Assembly: GCF_000378345.1 (NCBI RefSeq)
Contig: NZ_KB899544.1
Location: 62,001 to 126,000 of the forward strand
Direction: 5' to 3'
DNA length: 64,000 nucleotides
From: Hirschia maritima DSM 19733
Lineage (GTDB): Bacteria; Pseudomonadota; Alphaproteobacteria; Caulobacterales; Hyphomonadaceae
The notes beneath the pieces are model-generated. The model did not search any database. It was not told where the DNA came from and saw only the letters and a program-made list of their open reading frames with translations. A program made the position numbers and the translations under genes. Of this stretch, positions 52,080-60,486 are shown piece after piece (position 1 is the stretch's first letter; each line of letters opens with the position of its first letter).

Positions 52080-54158
52080 ATGCCTAAACAAGCCTTGCAA
52101 AATCTCGCTGTTGTTTCCAGAGAGTTCCAATCTAAATTAGAAGATGCCAGCATCCTGATCATCACAAATGAAGAATTGGCACGTGATAGAGTTGCTAGGG
52201 TTTTGTTGAATGCTGACCTGCAGTGCCTTGAGTTTGCAGAAAATTTTTCGAGTGCATCGATTGCTGTGAATGAACATATTCCAGATCTAGTTATTTTGAA
52301 TACCGACTTGGATGCCGAAGCAAACCTTGAAATATGCCGGAGGCTGCGGAGTTTGTTGGACGAGCAAATTCCAATCATCCTTCAGCTCCCACGAGATGAC
52401 CAGTTAACAAGGTTGAAGGCGTTTAGAGCTGGCGCAACTGAAATAATAACGGACCCTTCTTCGGAAGGGGAATTTATTCTTAGAGTAAAACGGGCTTTGG
52501 AGCGCAAAAACCTTGTGAACCAATTGCGTAAGGATCAGTCGAGGCTACAGCAAGATCTACAAGCCGCCCAGAATATGCAAAGTGCATTATTGCCCTCAGA
52601 GAAAAATATCGCAAAGTTTTCGGAAGCTCGAAATGTTGAAATAGAGTCCTTTTACGAGGCTTCCAATATGTTGGGAGGGGATTGGTGGTACGCAGCAGCT
52701 ATTGATAATAGTCGATTGGGGATTTTCCTTTTTGATTTGTCTGGCCATGGCGTGACTGCAGCTATCAATGCCTTTCGCTTACAATTATTGGTTCGAAGTC
52801 TTAAAGAATATAAAGCTGAACCCGGTTTGTGGATGTCCACACTAAACAATGAGTTGGAAAAGATCCTTCCAGCCGAGCAATTTTCCACTGGATTTTATGG
52901 AATATACCACAAGCGCAAACAAACCTTAGAGTATGTTAATGCAGGAAGCCCGTGTCCATTTGTGTTTCGCAAAAATGGGAAAACTTTTCAAAAACTAGAC
53001 TCAACCGGACCGATTTTGGGGTGCGTGTCTGAGATTGAATATGAAGCCAAAACAGTGACACTCAAATCCAACGACCGCGTTTTTCTCTACAGCGATGCTT
53101 TGTATGAAGACTTTGACAATCCAGACAACTCTTTATCTTCTCAAGAGCTTGGTGAGCAAATATCAGATATACTTGTAAATCAAAAAGTTGAAGAAGGTAA
53201 GTTTGTAGAAGCGGTTATCCAGAGAATGGTAGACCGCACCGGGAAGTCAAAATTTGATGACGACCTAACCGTTCTGTCGATGAAAGTTTTGCCACCAAAA
53301 TCTATTCAAGAATATTGCCGAACAGAGGCCGTTAAAGATTGTGTTTGGATCGCTTCCCCCCAATGCGATACGATTTCAGAAGAGCTGATAGAGTATCTTT
53401 ATGGAGAATATGGCGCTTCACTTCACCTCGGTGAAGAATTGCCTCCAGGCAGTCAGGTGGATTTTGTTATCACCGATGAAGCAAATCTTGATAAGCTGCA
53501 GATAGCAAAAGAAAATTCAACCGAGTTTCTGAGTTCTATAGTCATCGCATCAAGTGCAGTGAACCAAGATATCGCAGACTTCGTCTTACCTGAAACCGCA
53601 GATATCGAAATGTTGAAAACAGTCTGTCGTGCGTGTCGTGAGATTAGTCAACAATCCCAGAACCTTCGTCAAGAAGTATCGCTTCGCAAGTCGGCTATTG
53701 GAACGATTAATAATGGCGAATTTTCTTTCAAAACATTGATTGAAGCGCGAAACCTTTCAACCATGCTCGCTATAGCATGTCCCAATGCTGACCTTGTTGC
53801 AATAGGGCTACGGGAGTTGATGGTAAATGCTGTTGAGCATGGTAATTTAGAAATAACATCTGAACAAAAACAAAAGCTCATAATGTCGGGCAGCTGGAAA
53901 GCAGAAATTGATCGTCGTCTTGAAATGCCTCAATACGTCAATCGAGAAGTCGTCATCAGATATGCACGCTCATCAAAGCGCATAACTTTTACCATTGAAG
54001 ATGAAGGGGCGGGCTTTGATTATGCTGCGTTGGATCAAGAGACGCCTTCAGAAACAACATATCGAGGGCGCGGTATTGCTCTCGCCAAGCAATTAGCTTT
54101 CCCAGACATTGAATATCTGGGCTGCGGTAACAAGGTACGAGCTTCTATTGATCTTTAG
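52080..54158 (+). CDS. Pseudo-receiver / PP2C (SpoIIE) phosphatase / HATPase fusion, partner-switch controller
   Basis: A 692-residue cytoplasmic protein. Residues 22-140 fold like a receiver, but the acidic pair reads T29-N30 and the phosphoacceptor position is N74 (LVILNTD), so it is a pseudo-receiver. A coiled helix (140-170) leads to a PP2C/SpoIIE domain with GGDWWYAA (D201), FDLSGHG (D219), YSDALYED (D339) and DDDLTVL (D394/395), the metal Asp set. A segment of about 420-530 looks like a second degenerate receiver. A HATPase-c domain follows (about 550-692) with GLRELMVNAVEHGNL, DEGAGFD and RGRGIALAKQL. It could both phosphorylate and dephosphorylate the STAS proteins. Confidence 0.87.
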   Translation: MPKQALQNLAVVSREFQSKLEDASILIITNEELARDRVARVLLNADLQCLEFAENFSSASIAVNEHIPDLVILNTDLDAEANLEICRRLRSLLDEQIPIILQLPRDDQLTRLKAFRAGATEIITDPSSEGEFILRVKRALERKNLVNQLRKDQSRLQQDLQAAQNMQSALLPSEKNIAKFSEARNVEIESFYEASNMLGGDWWYAAAIDNSRLGIFLFDLSGHGVTAAINAFRLQLLVRSLKEYKAEPGLWMSTLNNELEKILPAEQFSTGFYGIYHKRKQTLEYVNAGSPCPFVFRKNGKTFQKLDSTGPILGCVSEIEYEAKTVTLKSNDRVFLYSDALYEDFDNPDNSLSSQELGEQISDILVNQKVEEGKFVEAVIQRMVDRTGKSKFDDDLTVLSMKVLPPKSIQEYCRTEAVKDCVWIASPQCDTISEELIEYLYGEYGASLHLGEELPPGSQVDFVITDEANLDKLQIAKENSTEFLSSIVIASSAVNQDIADFVLPETADIEMLKTVCRACREISQQSQNLRQEVSLRKSAIGTINNGEFSFKTLIEARNLSTMLAIACPNADLVAIGLRELMVNAVEHGNLEITSEQKQKLIMSGSWKAEIDRRLEMPQYVNREVVIRYARSSKRITFTIEDEGAGFDYAALDQETPSETTYRGRGIALAKQLAFPDIEYLGCGNKVRASIDL

Positions 54159-54163
54159 TCGGT

Positions 54164-56260
54164 TTAAGCCGTTTCAACGATTTCTAATTTAGATATTTGA
54201 ACAGGGATTCCATTAAGGACAGCATTTCCGGAAAGAGGATCTTTTTCGGCTGGGTCTGTAAGATCGTTGATGGAAACTCCAGGCCTTTCAGCGGCGATGG
54301 AAAGTTTGGTGCCTTTTCGAGCGTGTCCGTAGCCATGTGGAATAGAGACGACACCTTTCATGACATCATCGGTTACTTCAGCGACTATTTCCACCTGTCC
54401 AATATGGTTGCTTACTCTTACCATGTCATCTGATTGGATGTTATAGTTTTTCGCATCATCAGGATGAAGCATCAGAGTACAACGGTCGGGGCCTTTGACG
54501 AGGCGGCGGCTATTGTGGAGCCAACTATTGTTGGACCTCACATGCCTGCGGCCAATCAAAGTGATTTCGGGAATTTGGGTATTTGCGAGGTCTGTAGCAA
54601 AGCGTTCTAAATCTTTCATGCACTCTTCCGGTGCACAGTGAATTTTCTTATCAGGTGTGCATAGACGTTCTGGAAGTTGAGGAAATAGAGGGCCGAGATC
54701 TATACCATTTGGGCTCTCTTTGAGCTGCTTGAGAGAAAGATCGTATGAGGATGCTTTCAACATGGCATCTAGAGCGACTTGGGGATGCACTGGCTCTGGT
54801 GTGTCTTTGCCCATTGCATGGTTGATAGCTGCTGTTAGGCCAGCAATAATTTCCCAATCCTTTCTCTCATCTTCAGCTCTCTCAAGCAAGGCGGGGGAGT
54901 AAGCTGCGAAGTTGCGCACAGCCATCGGCGCCAGCAAAAGAGGGTAGTGATCATTTTCTAAAGGGCCGCAAGGGGGCAGGATATAATCTGCGTGACGAGA
55001 TGTTTCAGTAACATACATATCGATACTGACTAGAAGGTCCAACGATTCAAGGGCTGTATCAATTTGTTGTCCGGCCGGAGCAGAAATTACTGGATTTCCA
55101 GCTACGGTTATAAGGGCACCGATCTGACCTTCGCCTTCGGTAAGTATTTCATCGGCTAGTTCGACGGTAGGCAGTTCCCCAAGAACTTCCGGGCTGTTTT
55201 TCAATCTGGTGGAGTAGCGTCCATATGAACCCGTGCCAGCATTGGCTACTGGATCAATGGCGGGTTTACCAAATAATACGCCGCCTTCGCGATCAAGATT
55301 TCCAGTAGCAATATTGAGTAGTTGGATCAGCCACTGATTTACTGTGCCAAATGTCTGTACGGAAACACCCATGCGGCCATAAACAATCGCAGGCTTGCCG
55401 CTACCGATTTCCAAAGCAATTTCATGCATGGATTCAATCGATACGCCGCAATGATTGCTAAGTGTCTCAATGTCGAACTTTTCAATTGCATTCCAAGCCT
55501 CTGCCCAGCCATCATCGAGCATTCCAGACAGGTGTTTGGGGGATACTAAGTCAGCGTTTTTAAGTGAAATGAGTAATCCCAAGAAGAAGGCGGTGTCGCT
55601 TCCTGGACGAATGAAATGATGCTGGTCAGCAATTTTGGCGGTTTCAGTTTTGCGAGGATCAACTACGACTAGTTTCCCTCCGCGTTCTTGCATGCGCTTG
55701 ATGCGATTTCGGACATTGGGAACAGTCCACAAGCTGCCGTTTGAGGCCAGTGGGTTTCCGCCTACGATCAGCATGTATTGGCTTCGATCAATATCCGCTA
55801 CAGGAAACATAGCGTTGTGGCCGTAAACCCATTTCTGGGTAATCATGTGAGGGAGTTGATCAAGGGTAGAAGCAGAATAAATGCCTTCCACGCCAGTCGC
55901 TTTTATGAAATTTCGAACCTGCGTCGTCTTGGAATAGTCGTGCGTGCCTGGGTTCCCTAGGTATAATGCGGGCACTTTGGGGCCGAACACGACGTCGGCA
56001 AAACGTTGACCAATTTCAGAAAAAGCTGTGTCCCAATCAATTTCTTGCCAACCATTTTTTGTTTTCTTTTGTGGTTTGCGTAGGCGATCCGGATCATCCT
56101 GAATATCTGGAATAGCAGTGGCTTTGGGGCAAATATAACCTTCACTAAGGACATGATCAGGATTGCCTTTAATAGATACAACTCGACGCTCATCCATCTC
56201 CACTAATATACCGCAATTAGCTTCGCATATATGGCAAGTCTTGGCATGAATAGTTGTCAT
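54164..56260 (-). CDS. Molybdopterin-dependent oxidoreductase with one [4Fe-4S] cluster
   Basis: A 698-residue enzyme of the DMSO reductase/formate dehydrogenase superfamily. The N-terminus has a cysteine set C9-x2-C12-x3-C16-x27-C44 for a 4Fe-4S cluster. PALYLGNPGTHDY, LIVGGNPLASNGSLW, VVVDPRKTETAKIADQHHFIRPGSDTAFFLG and the C-terminal MLHPDDAKNYNIQSDDMVRVSN are molybdopterin-dinucleotide-binding signatures. No Tat or other signal is seen, so it is cytoplasmic. No electron-transfer subunit is adjacent. It converges with the PP2C gene with only five bases between stop codons. Substrate unknown. Confidence 0.88.
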   Translation of the reverse strand: MTTIHAKTCHICEANCGILVEMDERRVVSIKGNPDHVLSEGYICPKATAIPDIQDDPDRLRKPQKKTKNGWQEIDWDTAFSEIGQRFADVVFGPKVPALYLGNPGTHDYSKTTQVRNFIKATGVEGIYSASTLDQLPHMITQKWVYGHNAMFPVADIDRSQYMLIVGGNPLASNGSLWTVPNVRNRIKRMQERGGKLVVVDPRKTETAKIADQHHFIRPGSDTAFFLGLLISLKNADLVSPKHLSGMLDDGWAEAWNAIEKFDIETLSNHCGVSIESMHEIALEIGSGKPAIVYGRMGVSVQTFGTVNQWLIQLLNIATGNLDREGGVLFGKPAIDPVANAGTGSYGRYSTRLKNSPEVLGELPTVELADEILTEGEGQIGALITVAGNPVISAPAGQQIDTALESLDLLVSIDMYVTETSRHADYILPPCGPLENDHYPLLLAPMAVRNFAAYSPALLERAEDERKDWEIIAGLTAAINHAMGKDTPEPVHPQVALDAMLKASSYDLSLKQLKESPNGIDLGPLFPQLPERLCTPDKKIHCAPEECMKDLERFATDLANTQIPEITLIGRRHVRSNNSWLHNSRRLVKGPDRCTLMLHPDDAKNYNIQSDDMVRVSNHIGQVEIVAEVTDDVMKGVVSIPHGYGHARKGTKLSIAAERPGVSINDLTDPAEKDPLSGNAVLNGIPVQISKLEIVETA

Positions 56261-56289
56261 GATGAGCCTCGAGTTTTTTAGCTTCTATA

Positions 56290-57288
56290 TTATTTTGTTG
56301 TGACGACGACTTTACCAATCGCTTTGCGGTCAATGAGCCATTGAATGGCTTCACCACCTTGCTCAAGAGGCCAAGTTTTGCTGACAAGTGGATTGATTTT
56401 TCCGTCTGACCACATGGTCATCAGCTTGTCGATACTTTCGCGGTTTGCTTTTGGATCACGAGCGGCATGTGCTCCCCAAAAGACACCGCGAATGTCACAC
56501 CCTTTGAGAAGTGTAAGATTTAGTGGGGGGGTAGGGATGCCGGCAGGAAAACCTACAACTAGATAACGTCCTTCCCAAGCACAAGCGCGAAGGGCTGGTT
56601 CACAATAGTCGCCGCCAACAGGGTCATAGATCACGTCGGCGCCATTGGGGCCAACTGCTTGCTTAAATTGTTTTGCAAGTTGCTTGGATTGATCTTTGTC
56701 AAACGGTTGTCTTCCGTAAATGAGTGTTTCATCAGCTCCAGCATTTTTGGCTGCTTGTGCTTTTTCTTCACTAGAAACAGCGGCGACAACGCGTGCACCC
56801 ATTGCTTTACCTAACTCAACAGCAGCAAGGCCAACACCACCTGCGGCACCTAGTACAAGTAAAGTTTCGCCTTCTTTTAAATCACCGCGATCGGCAAGGG
56901 CGTGATAAGTAGTTGCGTATACCAGCAGAAGGCCCGCTGCTTGGTCGAGATCTCTATCTTTGGGGACAGGAAATGCTGCTTCAGCTGGAACGACAATTTG
57001 TTCTGCATATCCGCCATGAGGAATAGTTGCCACAACGTGGTCGCCGACAGTCCAGCCAGAAACTTCTGACCCAACTTCAGCTACAACACCTGAAATTTCA
57101 GCGCCCGGAGCAAATGGACGAGGTGGTTTAAACTGATACCGATCTTGGATAATGAGTGAGTCTGGAAAATTGACACCGCATGCGTGAATATTGATGAGAA
57201 GGCCATCTTTGGTGAGTTCCGGAGTTGGCAATTCGGTTAGTTCTAGCGTATCTGGTCCGCCCGGCGTTTTTGAAACTAGCGCTCTCAT
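56290..57288 (-). CDS. NADPH:quinone oxidoreductase-like protein (MDR family)
   Basis: A 332-residue medium-chain reductase. GVNFPDSLI, GAEISGVVAEVG and LLVLGAAGGVGLAAVELGKAMGARV (nucleotide-binding AAGGVG) are typical of zinc-free quinone oxidoreductases; zinc Cys residues are absent. It lies 30 bases upstream of the molybdopterin enzyme in the same direction, so the two are probably co-transcribed. Similar proteins also reduce enoyl-CoA, which would fit the nearby acyl-CoA genes. Confidence 0.9.
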   Translation of the reverse strand: MRALVSKTPGGPDTLELTELPTPELTKDGLLINIHACGVNFPDSLIIQDRYQFKPPRPFAPGAEISGVVAEVGSEVSGWTVGDHVVATIPHGGYAEQIVVPAEAAFPVPKDRDLDQAAGLLLVYATTYHALADRGDLKEGETLLVLGAAGGVGLAAVELGKAMGARVVAAVSSEEKAQAAKNAGADETLIYGRQPFDKDQSKQLAKQFKQAVGPNGADVIYDPVGGDYCEPALRACAWEGRYLVVGFPAGIPTPPLNLTLLKGCDIRGVFWGAHAARDPKANRESIDKLMTMWSDGKINPLVSKTWPLEQGGEAIQWLIDRKAIGKVVVTTK

Positions 57289-57466
57289 GGATGTTTCCTC
57301 TTTTGTCCCGTTTAGTCTGCGTTTTGCTTATGTTTAGCGTTATAATTGCACGCATTCATGTATCAAGCTATGTTATCCCAAGGTTAGTTGAGGCAGAGTA
57401 TTTCTAGGTTTGTATGAAGAAATGTAGCTGCTCTCCGTGTCTGGAGGGGAGGCTGACACAATTTGT

Positions 57467-57483
57467 ACATATGTTCAATATGT
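57467..57483. promoter_or_regulatory. Candidate TetR-type operator before the double-TetR gene
   Basis: ACATAT-GTTCA-ATATGT is a perfect dyad 46 bp before the GTG start. It shares the TATGTG-TTTGTTGG context with the dyad at 58848-58865, so one regulator may bind both. Confidence 0.4.
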
Positions 57484-57528
57484 GTTTTGTTGGGGAGGTT
57501 GATCAAATTATTTTGACGGAGGTCGTGT

Positions 57529-58779
57529 GTGTTAAAAGATAACGATAATAAAGAGACGGTCTCTAGATCAGCCAAGATGCGTCAGAAATTACGGGAAGCA
57601 GTGATCGAGGATATCGCTGAGTTTGGAATATCTCGCACCACTCATAGAAGTGTTGCAAAGCGGGCAAATGTTTCTTTAGCATCAACAACTTATTACTATG
57701 AAACTAAGATCGATATGATCAAGGATGCTTCATTTGTGTTGGCAAAAACACATCTGGAAAACATAAATTCTTTATCTCGGCGTCGCAGAAACGACCCGGC
57801 TTTTGTAACAAATTTCCGAGACTTCTGTGTGCGCTCTATTGCAGCAAGTTTATCACAAAACCTTAGAGTTCAAACAGTTGCGTGGCAGGAAATCATGATT
57901 GCGGCTGCGCGCGATGAAAGCCTGCGATCTGTTGCTGTTCAGTGGTTTGATGGGTTGGAGAAAATATGGCTTGAGGTTGCTGAAGGGTTGTCTGAAGATG
58001 TTGATGAGGCTTCAATTCGGTCGGCTTTGGATTGTGCGGCTGGCCAGATTTTTCTCGCGCAGCAATTTGGTTTTTCTTCCGAGGATGTTTTCAAATTACT
58101 TGATTATGGACAAGATATTGTCGATAGAATTGATAAAATAGGAAGTAATAACAGTAATTTGCTTGATATTCCGGACAAAAAGAGCGGTAAGAAGGCTCAG
58201 GCAACTCGAGCAAAAATTATAGATGCAGCGATTTCTCTTATTGAAGAAGGTGGGGTGGCAAATGTGACCCACAGAGCTATTGCTGCTAAGGCGGGATTGG
58301 CACCTACTGCGCCAGTTTATTATTACAAAACTCTGGGTAGCTTACTGCAAGCGACACAGGTTCAAATCTTTGCGCGAGCTAAGGAGCGGTACCGTTCTGT
58401 GATGGCTGGTATTGATTATGATGCACTGAATGTGGACCAGTTGGCCGATTTGACCAGCGCAGTATTTATGCGTGAAGTCACCGAGTTTAAGGGCGTCAAT
58501 ATGGCTGAATTTTCCGTTTATATGGACTTTCAAAGAAACCCCGCGCTTGAACCAGTCATGCGGGATGTCAGTTTAGATCAACACCGTGCTTGGGATCGGT
58601 TGTTGAAGAAAATTGGAGATGGTTCGCGATCGTTGGATGCGTATCTAATTTATGGATTATTCATTGGGAAGAAGCTTCGTATTTTGGCGACCGGCGTCAG
58701 GACATCTGACCTTGGGAGGGTGCGTCATGAGTTCTGCCAAGACCTAGAAGCGATGTCCCGAGGGAAATATTTAATTTAA
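57529..58779 (+). CDS. Fused double TetR family regulator
   Basis: A 416-residue protein with two TetR units in tandem. GTG 57529 follows GACGGAGG by six bases. The first DNA-binding domain is about residues 17-64 (FGISRTTHRSVAKRANVSLASTTYYYETK); the second is about 213-265 (GGVANVTHRAIAAKAGLAPT). Each is followed by a helical ligand domain. Such fusions may act as a single-chain pseudo-dimer. Divergent from the quinone-oxidoreductase gene and upstream of SDR, phosphotransferase and acyl-CoA dehydrogenase genes, it is a likely regulator of that acyl-CoA operon. The ligand is unknown. Confidence 0.88.
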   Translation: MLKDNDNKETVSRSAKMRQKLREAVIEDIAEFGISRTTHRSVAKRANVSLASTTYYYETKIDMIKDASFVLAKTHLENINSLSRRRRNDPAFVTNFRDFCVRSIAASLSQNLRVQTVAWQEIMIAAARDESLRSVAVQWFDGLEKIWLEVAEGLSEDVDEASIRSALDCAAGQIFLAQQFGFSSEDVFKLLDYGQDIVDRIDKIGSNNSNLLDIPDKKSGKKAQATRAKIIDAAISLIEEGGVANVTHRAIAAKAGLAPTAPVYYYKTLGSLLQATQVQIFARAKERYRSVMAGIDYDALNVDQLADLTSAVFMREVTEFKGVNMAEFSVYMDFQRNPALEPVMRDVSLDQHRAWDRLLKKIGDGSRSLDAYLIYGLFIGKKLRILATGVRTSDLGRVRHEFCQDLEAMSRGKYLI

Positions 58780-58812
58780 CAATTTCGAATTGGTACGATT
58801 GTTAAAAAACGT

Positions 58813-58865
58813 TTGACTTTATCATTTTCCCGATAGAATATTCTAGGCAAACATATGTGTGTTTG
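58813..58865 (+). promoter_or_regulatory. Promoter and dyad operator before the SDR/acyl-CoA operon
   Basis: TTGACT (58813-58818) and TAGAAT (58834-58839) are 15 bp apart; the spacing is short. Just downstream CAAACA-TATGTG-TGTTTG (58848-58865) is a perfect inverted repeat well placed for repression by the double-TetR protein. Confidence 0.4.
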
Positions 58866-58890
58866 TTGGATATCAGATGGGAGAGTGGTT

Positions 58891-59685
58891 ATGGACTGGA
58901 GCCAAAAAGTCGCAATTGTCACGGGCGGTAGTCGTGGAATTGGGAAGGCCTATGCTGAAGCTCTTCATGCTGCCGGAGCTAAAGTTGCTGTTGCAGACTT
59001 GGATAGAGACCAAGCAAATGCAGTCGGCGAAGCTTGTGGTGGGTTTGGAGCTAGAGTTGATGTTTCCAATGAGGGACAAGTAGCTGCATTCATTACAGAA
59101 ACTGAAAAGCGACTGGGGCCAGTTGATATCTACGTTTCGAATGCGGGAATTGGGTCGTCTGACGGCCCACTATTTGGAGCTGCTTCTGCACCAAACACGG
59201 CCTGGGAAGATTCGTGGCAAGTCAATGTGATGGGATCAGTCTATGCTGCTCGTCATGTTATTCCGGGAATGGTTAGTCGCGGCGGTGGTAGTTTTGTTAT
59301 CGTTGCATCTGCTGCGGGACTTCTCGCTCAACTAGGGTGCGCACCATACACGGTTACTAAACACGCGGCTGTAGCTTTTGCTGAAAGTCTCGCGGTCGCG
59401 CATGGTGACGAAGGCATCAAAGTCGCATGTGCATGTCCTCAAGCCGTTAATACACGCATGATTGAAGGTGCTAAAGATAGTCTATTGGCTGTTGGCGGGG
59501 TGGTGGAGCCTGAAACCGTAGCTCAACTCACATTGAAGTCGCTAGACGAAGGTAAATTCTTCGTATTCCCACATGAAGAAGTTGCAGATTACATTCAAGG
59601 AAAAGCGGCAGAACCCGATCGTTGGTTGGGCGGGATGCGCAAACTACGGCGTGGATTAGTCGAGAAAAATGGGCGTCCGCTTTAA
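58891..59685 (+). CDS. SDR family oxidoreductase
   Basis: A 264-residue short-chain dehydrogenase. ATG 58891 (MDWSQKVAIVTGG) follows a GGGAGAG site; an ATG 36 bases earlier lies within the operator-like dyad and is less likely. It has VTGGSRGIGKAYA, YVSNAGIGSSDGP and VASAAGLLAQLGCAPYTVTKHAAV with the Ser-Tyr-Lys set. Its C-terminal domain resembles the 3-oxoacyl or hydroxyacyl type. It leads an operon with a second SDR, a phosphotransferase and acyl-CoA dehydrogenases. Confidence 0.88.
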   Translation: MDWSQKVAIVTGGSRGIGKAYAEALHAAGAKVAVADLDRDQANAVGEACGGFGARVDVSNEGQVAAFITETEKRLGPVDIYVSNAGIGSSDGPLFGAASAPNTAWEDSWQVNVMGSVYAARHVIPGMVSRGGGSFVIVASAAGLLAQLGCAPYTVTKHAAVAFAESLAVAHGDEGIKVACACPQAVNTRMIEGAKDSLLAVGGVVEPETVAQLTLKSLDEGKFFVFPHEEVADYIQGKAAEPDRWLGGMRKLRRGLVEKNGRPL

Positions 59686-59712
59686 AACAATAATATAATA
59701 GGGAGAAGTGTC

Positions 59713-60486
59713 ATGGCACGTTTGGATTTGACTGGAAAAGTTGCGCTGATTGCTGGTGCAAGCCGTGGTATCGGAGAAGAAACAGCGATGGCCTTTGCAG
59801 AGCAAGGGGCGACGGTAATCGTCACAAGCCGTAAGCTTGAGGCTTGTGCTGAAGTAGCTGAAAAAATTGTCGCTGCAGGTGGCAAAGCGCGCGCTATGAA
59901 GCTTCACTTAGGAGAGCTTTCTGATCATGAAGAAGTGATCTCTTCGATTGAGCAAGAAGAAGGTCGTTTAGATATACTCGTCAACAATGGAGCAACAAAC
60001 CCTCACTTTGGGCCAGCTACTGAAACGCCAGTTGAAGCTTGGGATAAAACCGTCGAAGTGAATTTGAGGGGGCCTTATTATCTCACGGTAAAAGCAGCGC
60101 CATTGATGAAGAAATCTGGCGGCGGATCTGTCGTAAATGTAGCATCTGTCAACGGTATTCAACCTGGGTTTGGGCAGGGCGTTTATTCCATGACTAAAGC
60201 CGCATTGATAAGCATGACGCAGGTTTTTGCGCAGGAATTGGGGGATCAGAATATTCGTGTAAATGCGCTTGCTCCAGGATTGACCCAAACAAAAATCGCA
60301 TCTGCTTTAATGGCGAATGAAGAGGCCACGAAGAGCATGGTTGAACGTAATTTCTCTTTAAAACGTGTTGGGCAGCCTCAAGACATGGCAGAGGCCATTT
60401 TGTACCTTGCATCTGACGCATCGTCATACGTTACAGGTCATACACTAGTTGTTGACGGCGGACTTACGCAGCGAGGCGCTCTATGA
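59713..60486 (+). CDS. SDR family oxidoreductase
   Basis: A 257-residue classical SDR. It has LIAGASRGIGEETAM, ILVNNGATNPHFGP, NVASVNGIQPGFGQGVYSMTKAAL (Ser-Tyr-Lys) and LASDASSYVTGHTLVVDGG. The NNGATNP motif in place of NNAG is typical of DHRS4/FabG-like enzymes. The 3' end overlaps the phosphotransferase gene by 4 bases, so they are coupled; the same pairing of SDR and phosphotransferase exists at 21751-23646. Confidence 0.89.
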   Translation: MARLDLTGKVALIAGASRGIGEETAMAFAEQGATVIVTSRKLEACAEVAEKIVAAGGKARAMKLHLGELSDHEEVISSIEQEEGRLDILVNNGATNPHFGPATETPVEAWDKTVEVNLRGPYYLTVKAAPLMKKSGGGSVVNVASVNGIQPGFGQGVYSMTKAALISMTQVFAQELGDQNIRVNALAPGLTQTKIASALMANEEATKSMVERNFSLKRVGQPQDMAEAILYLASDASSYVTGHTLVVDGGLTQRGAL

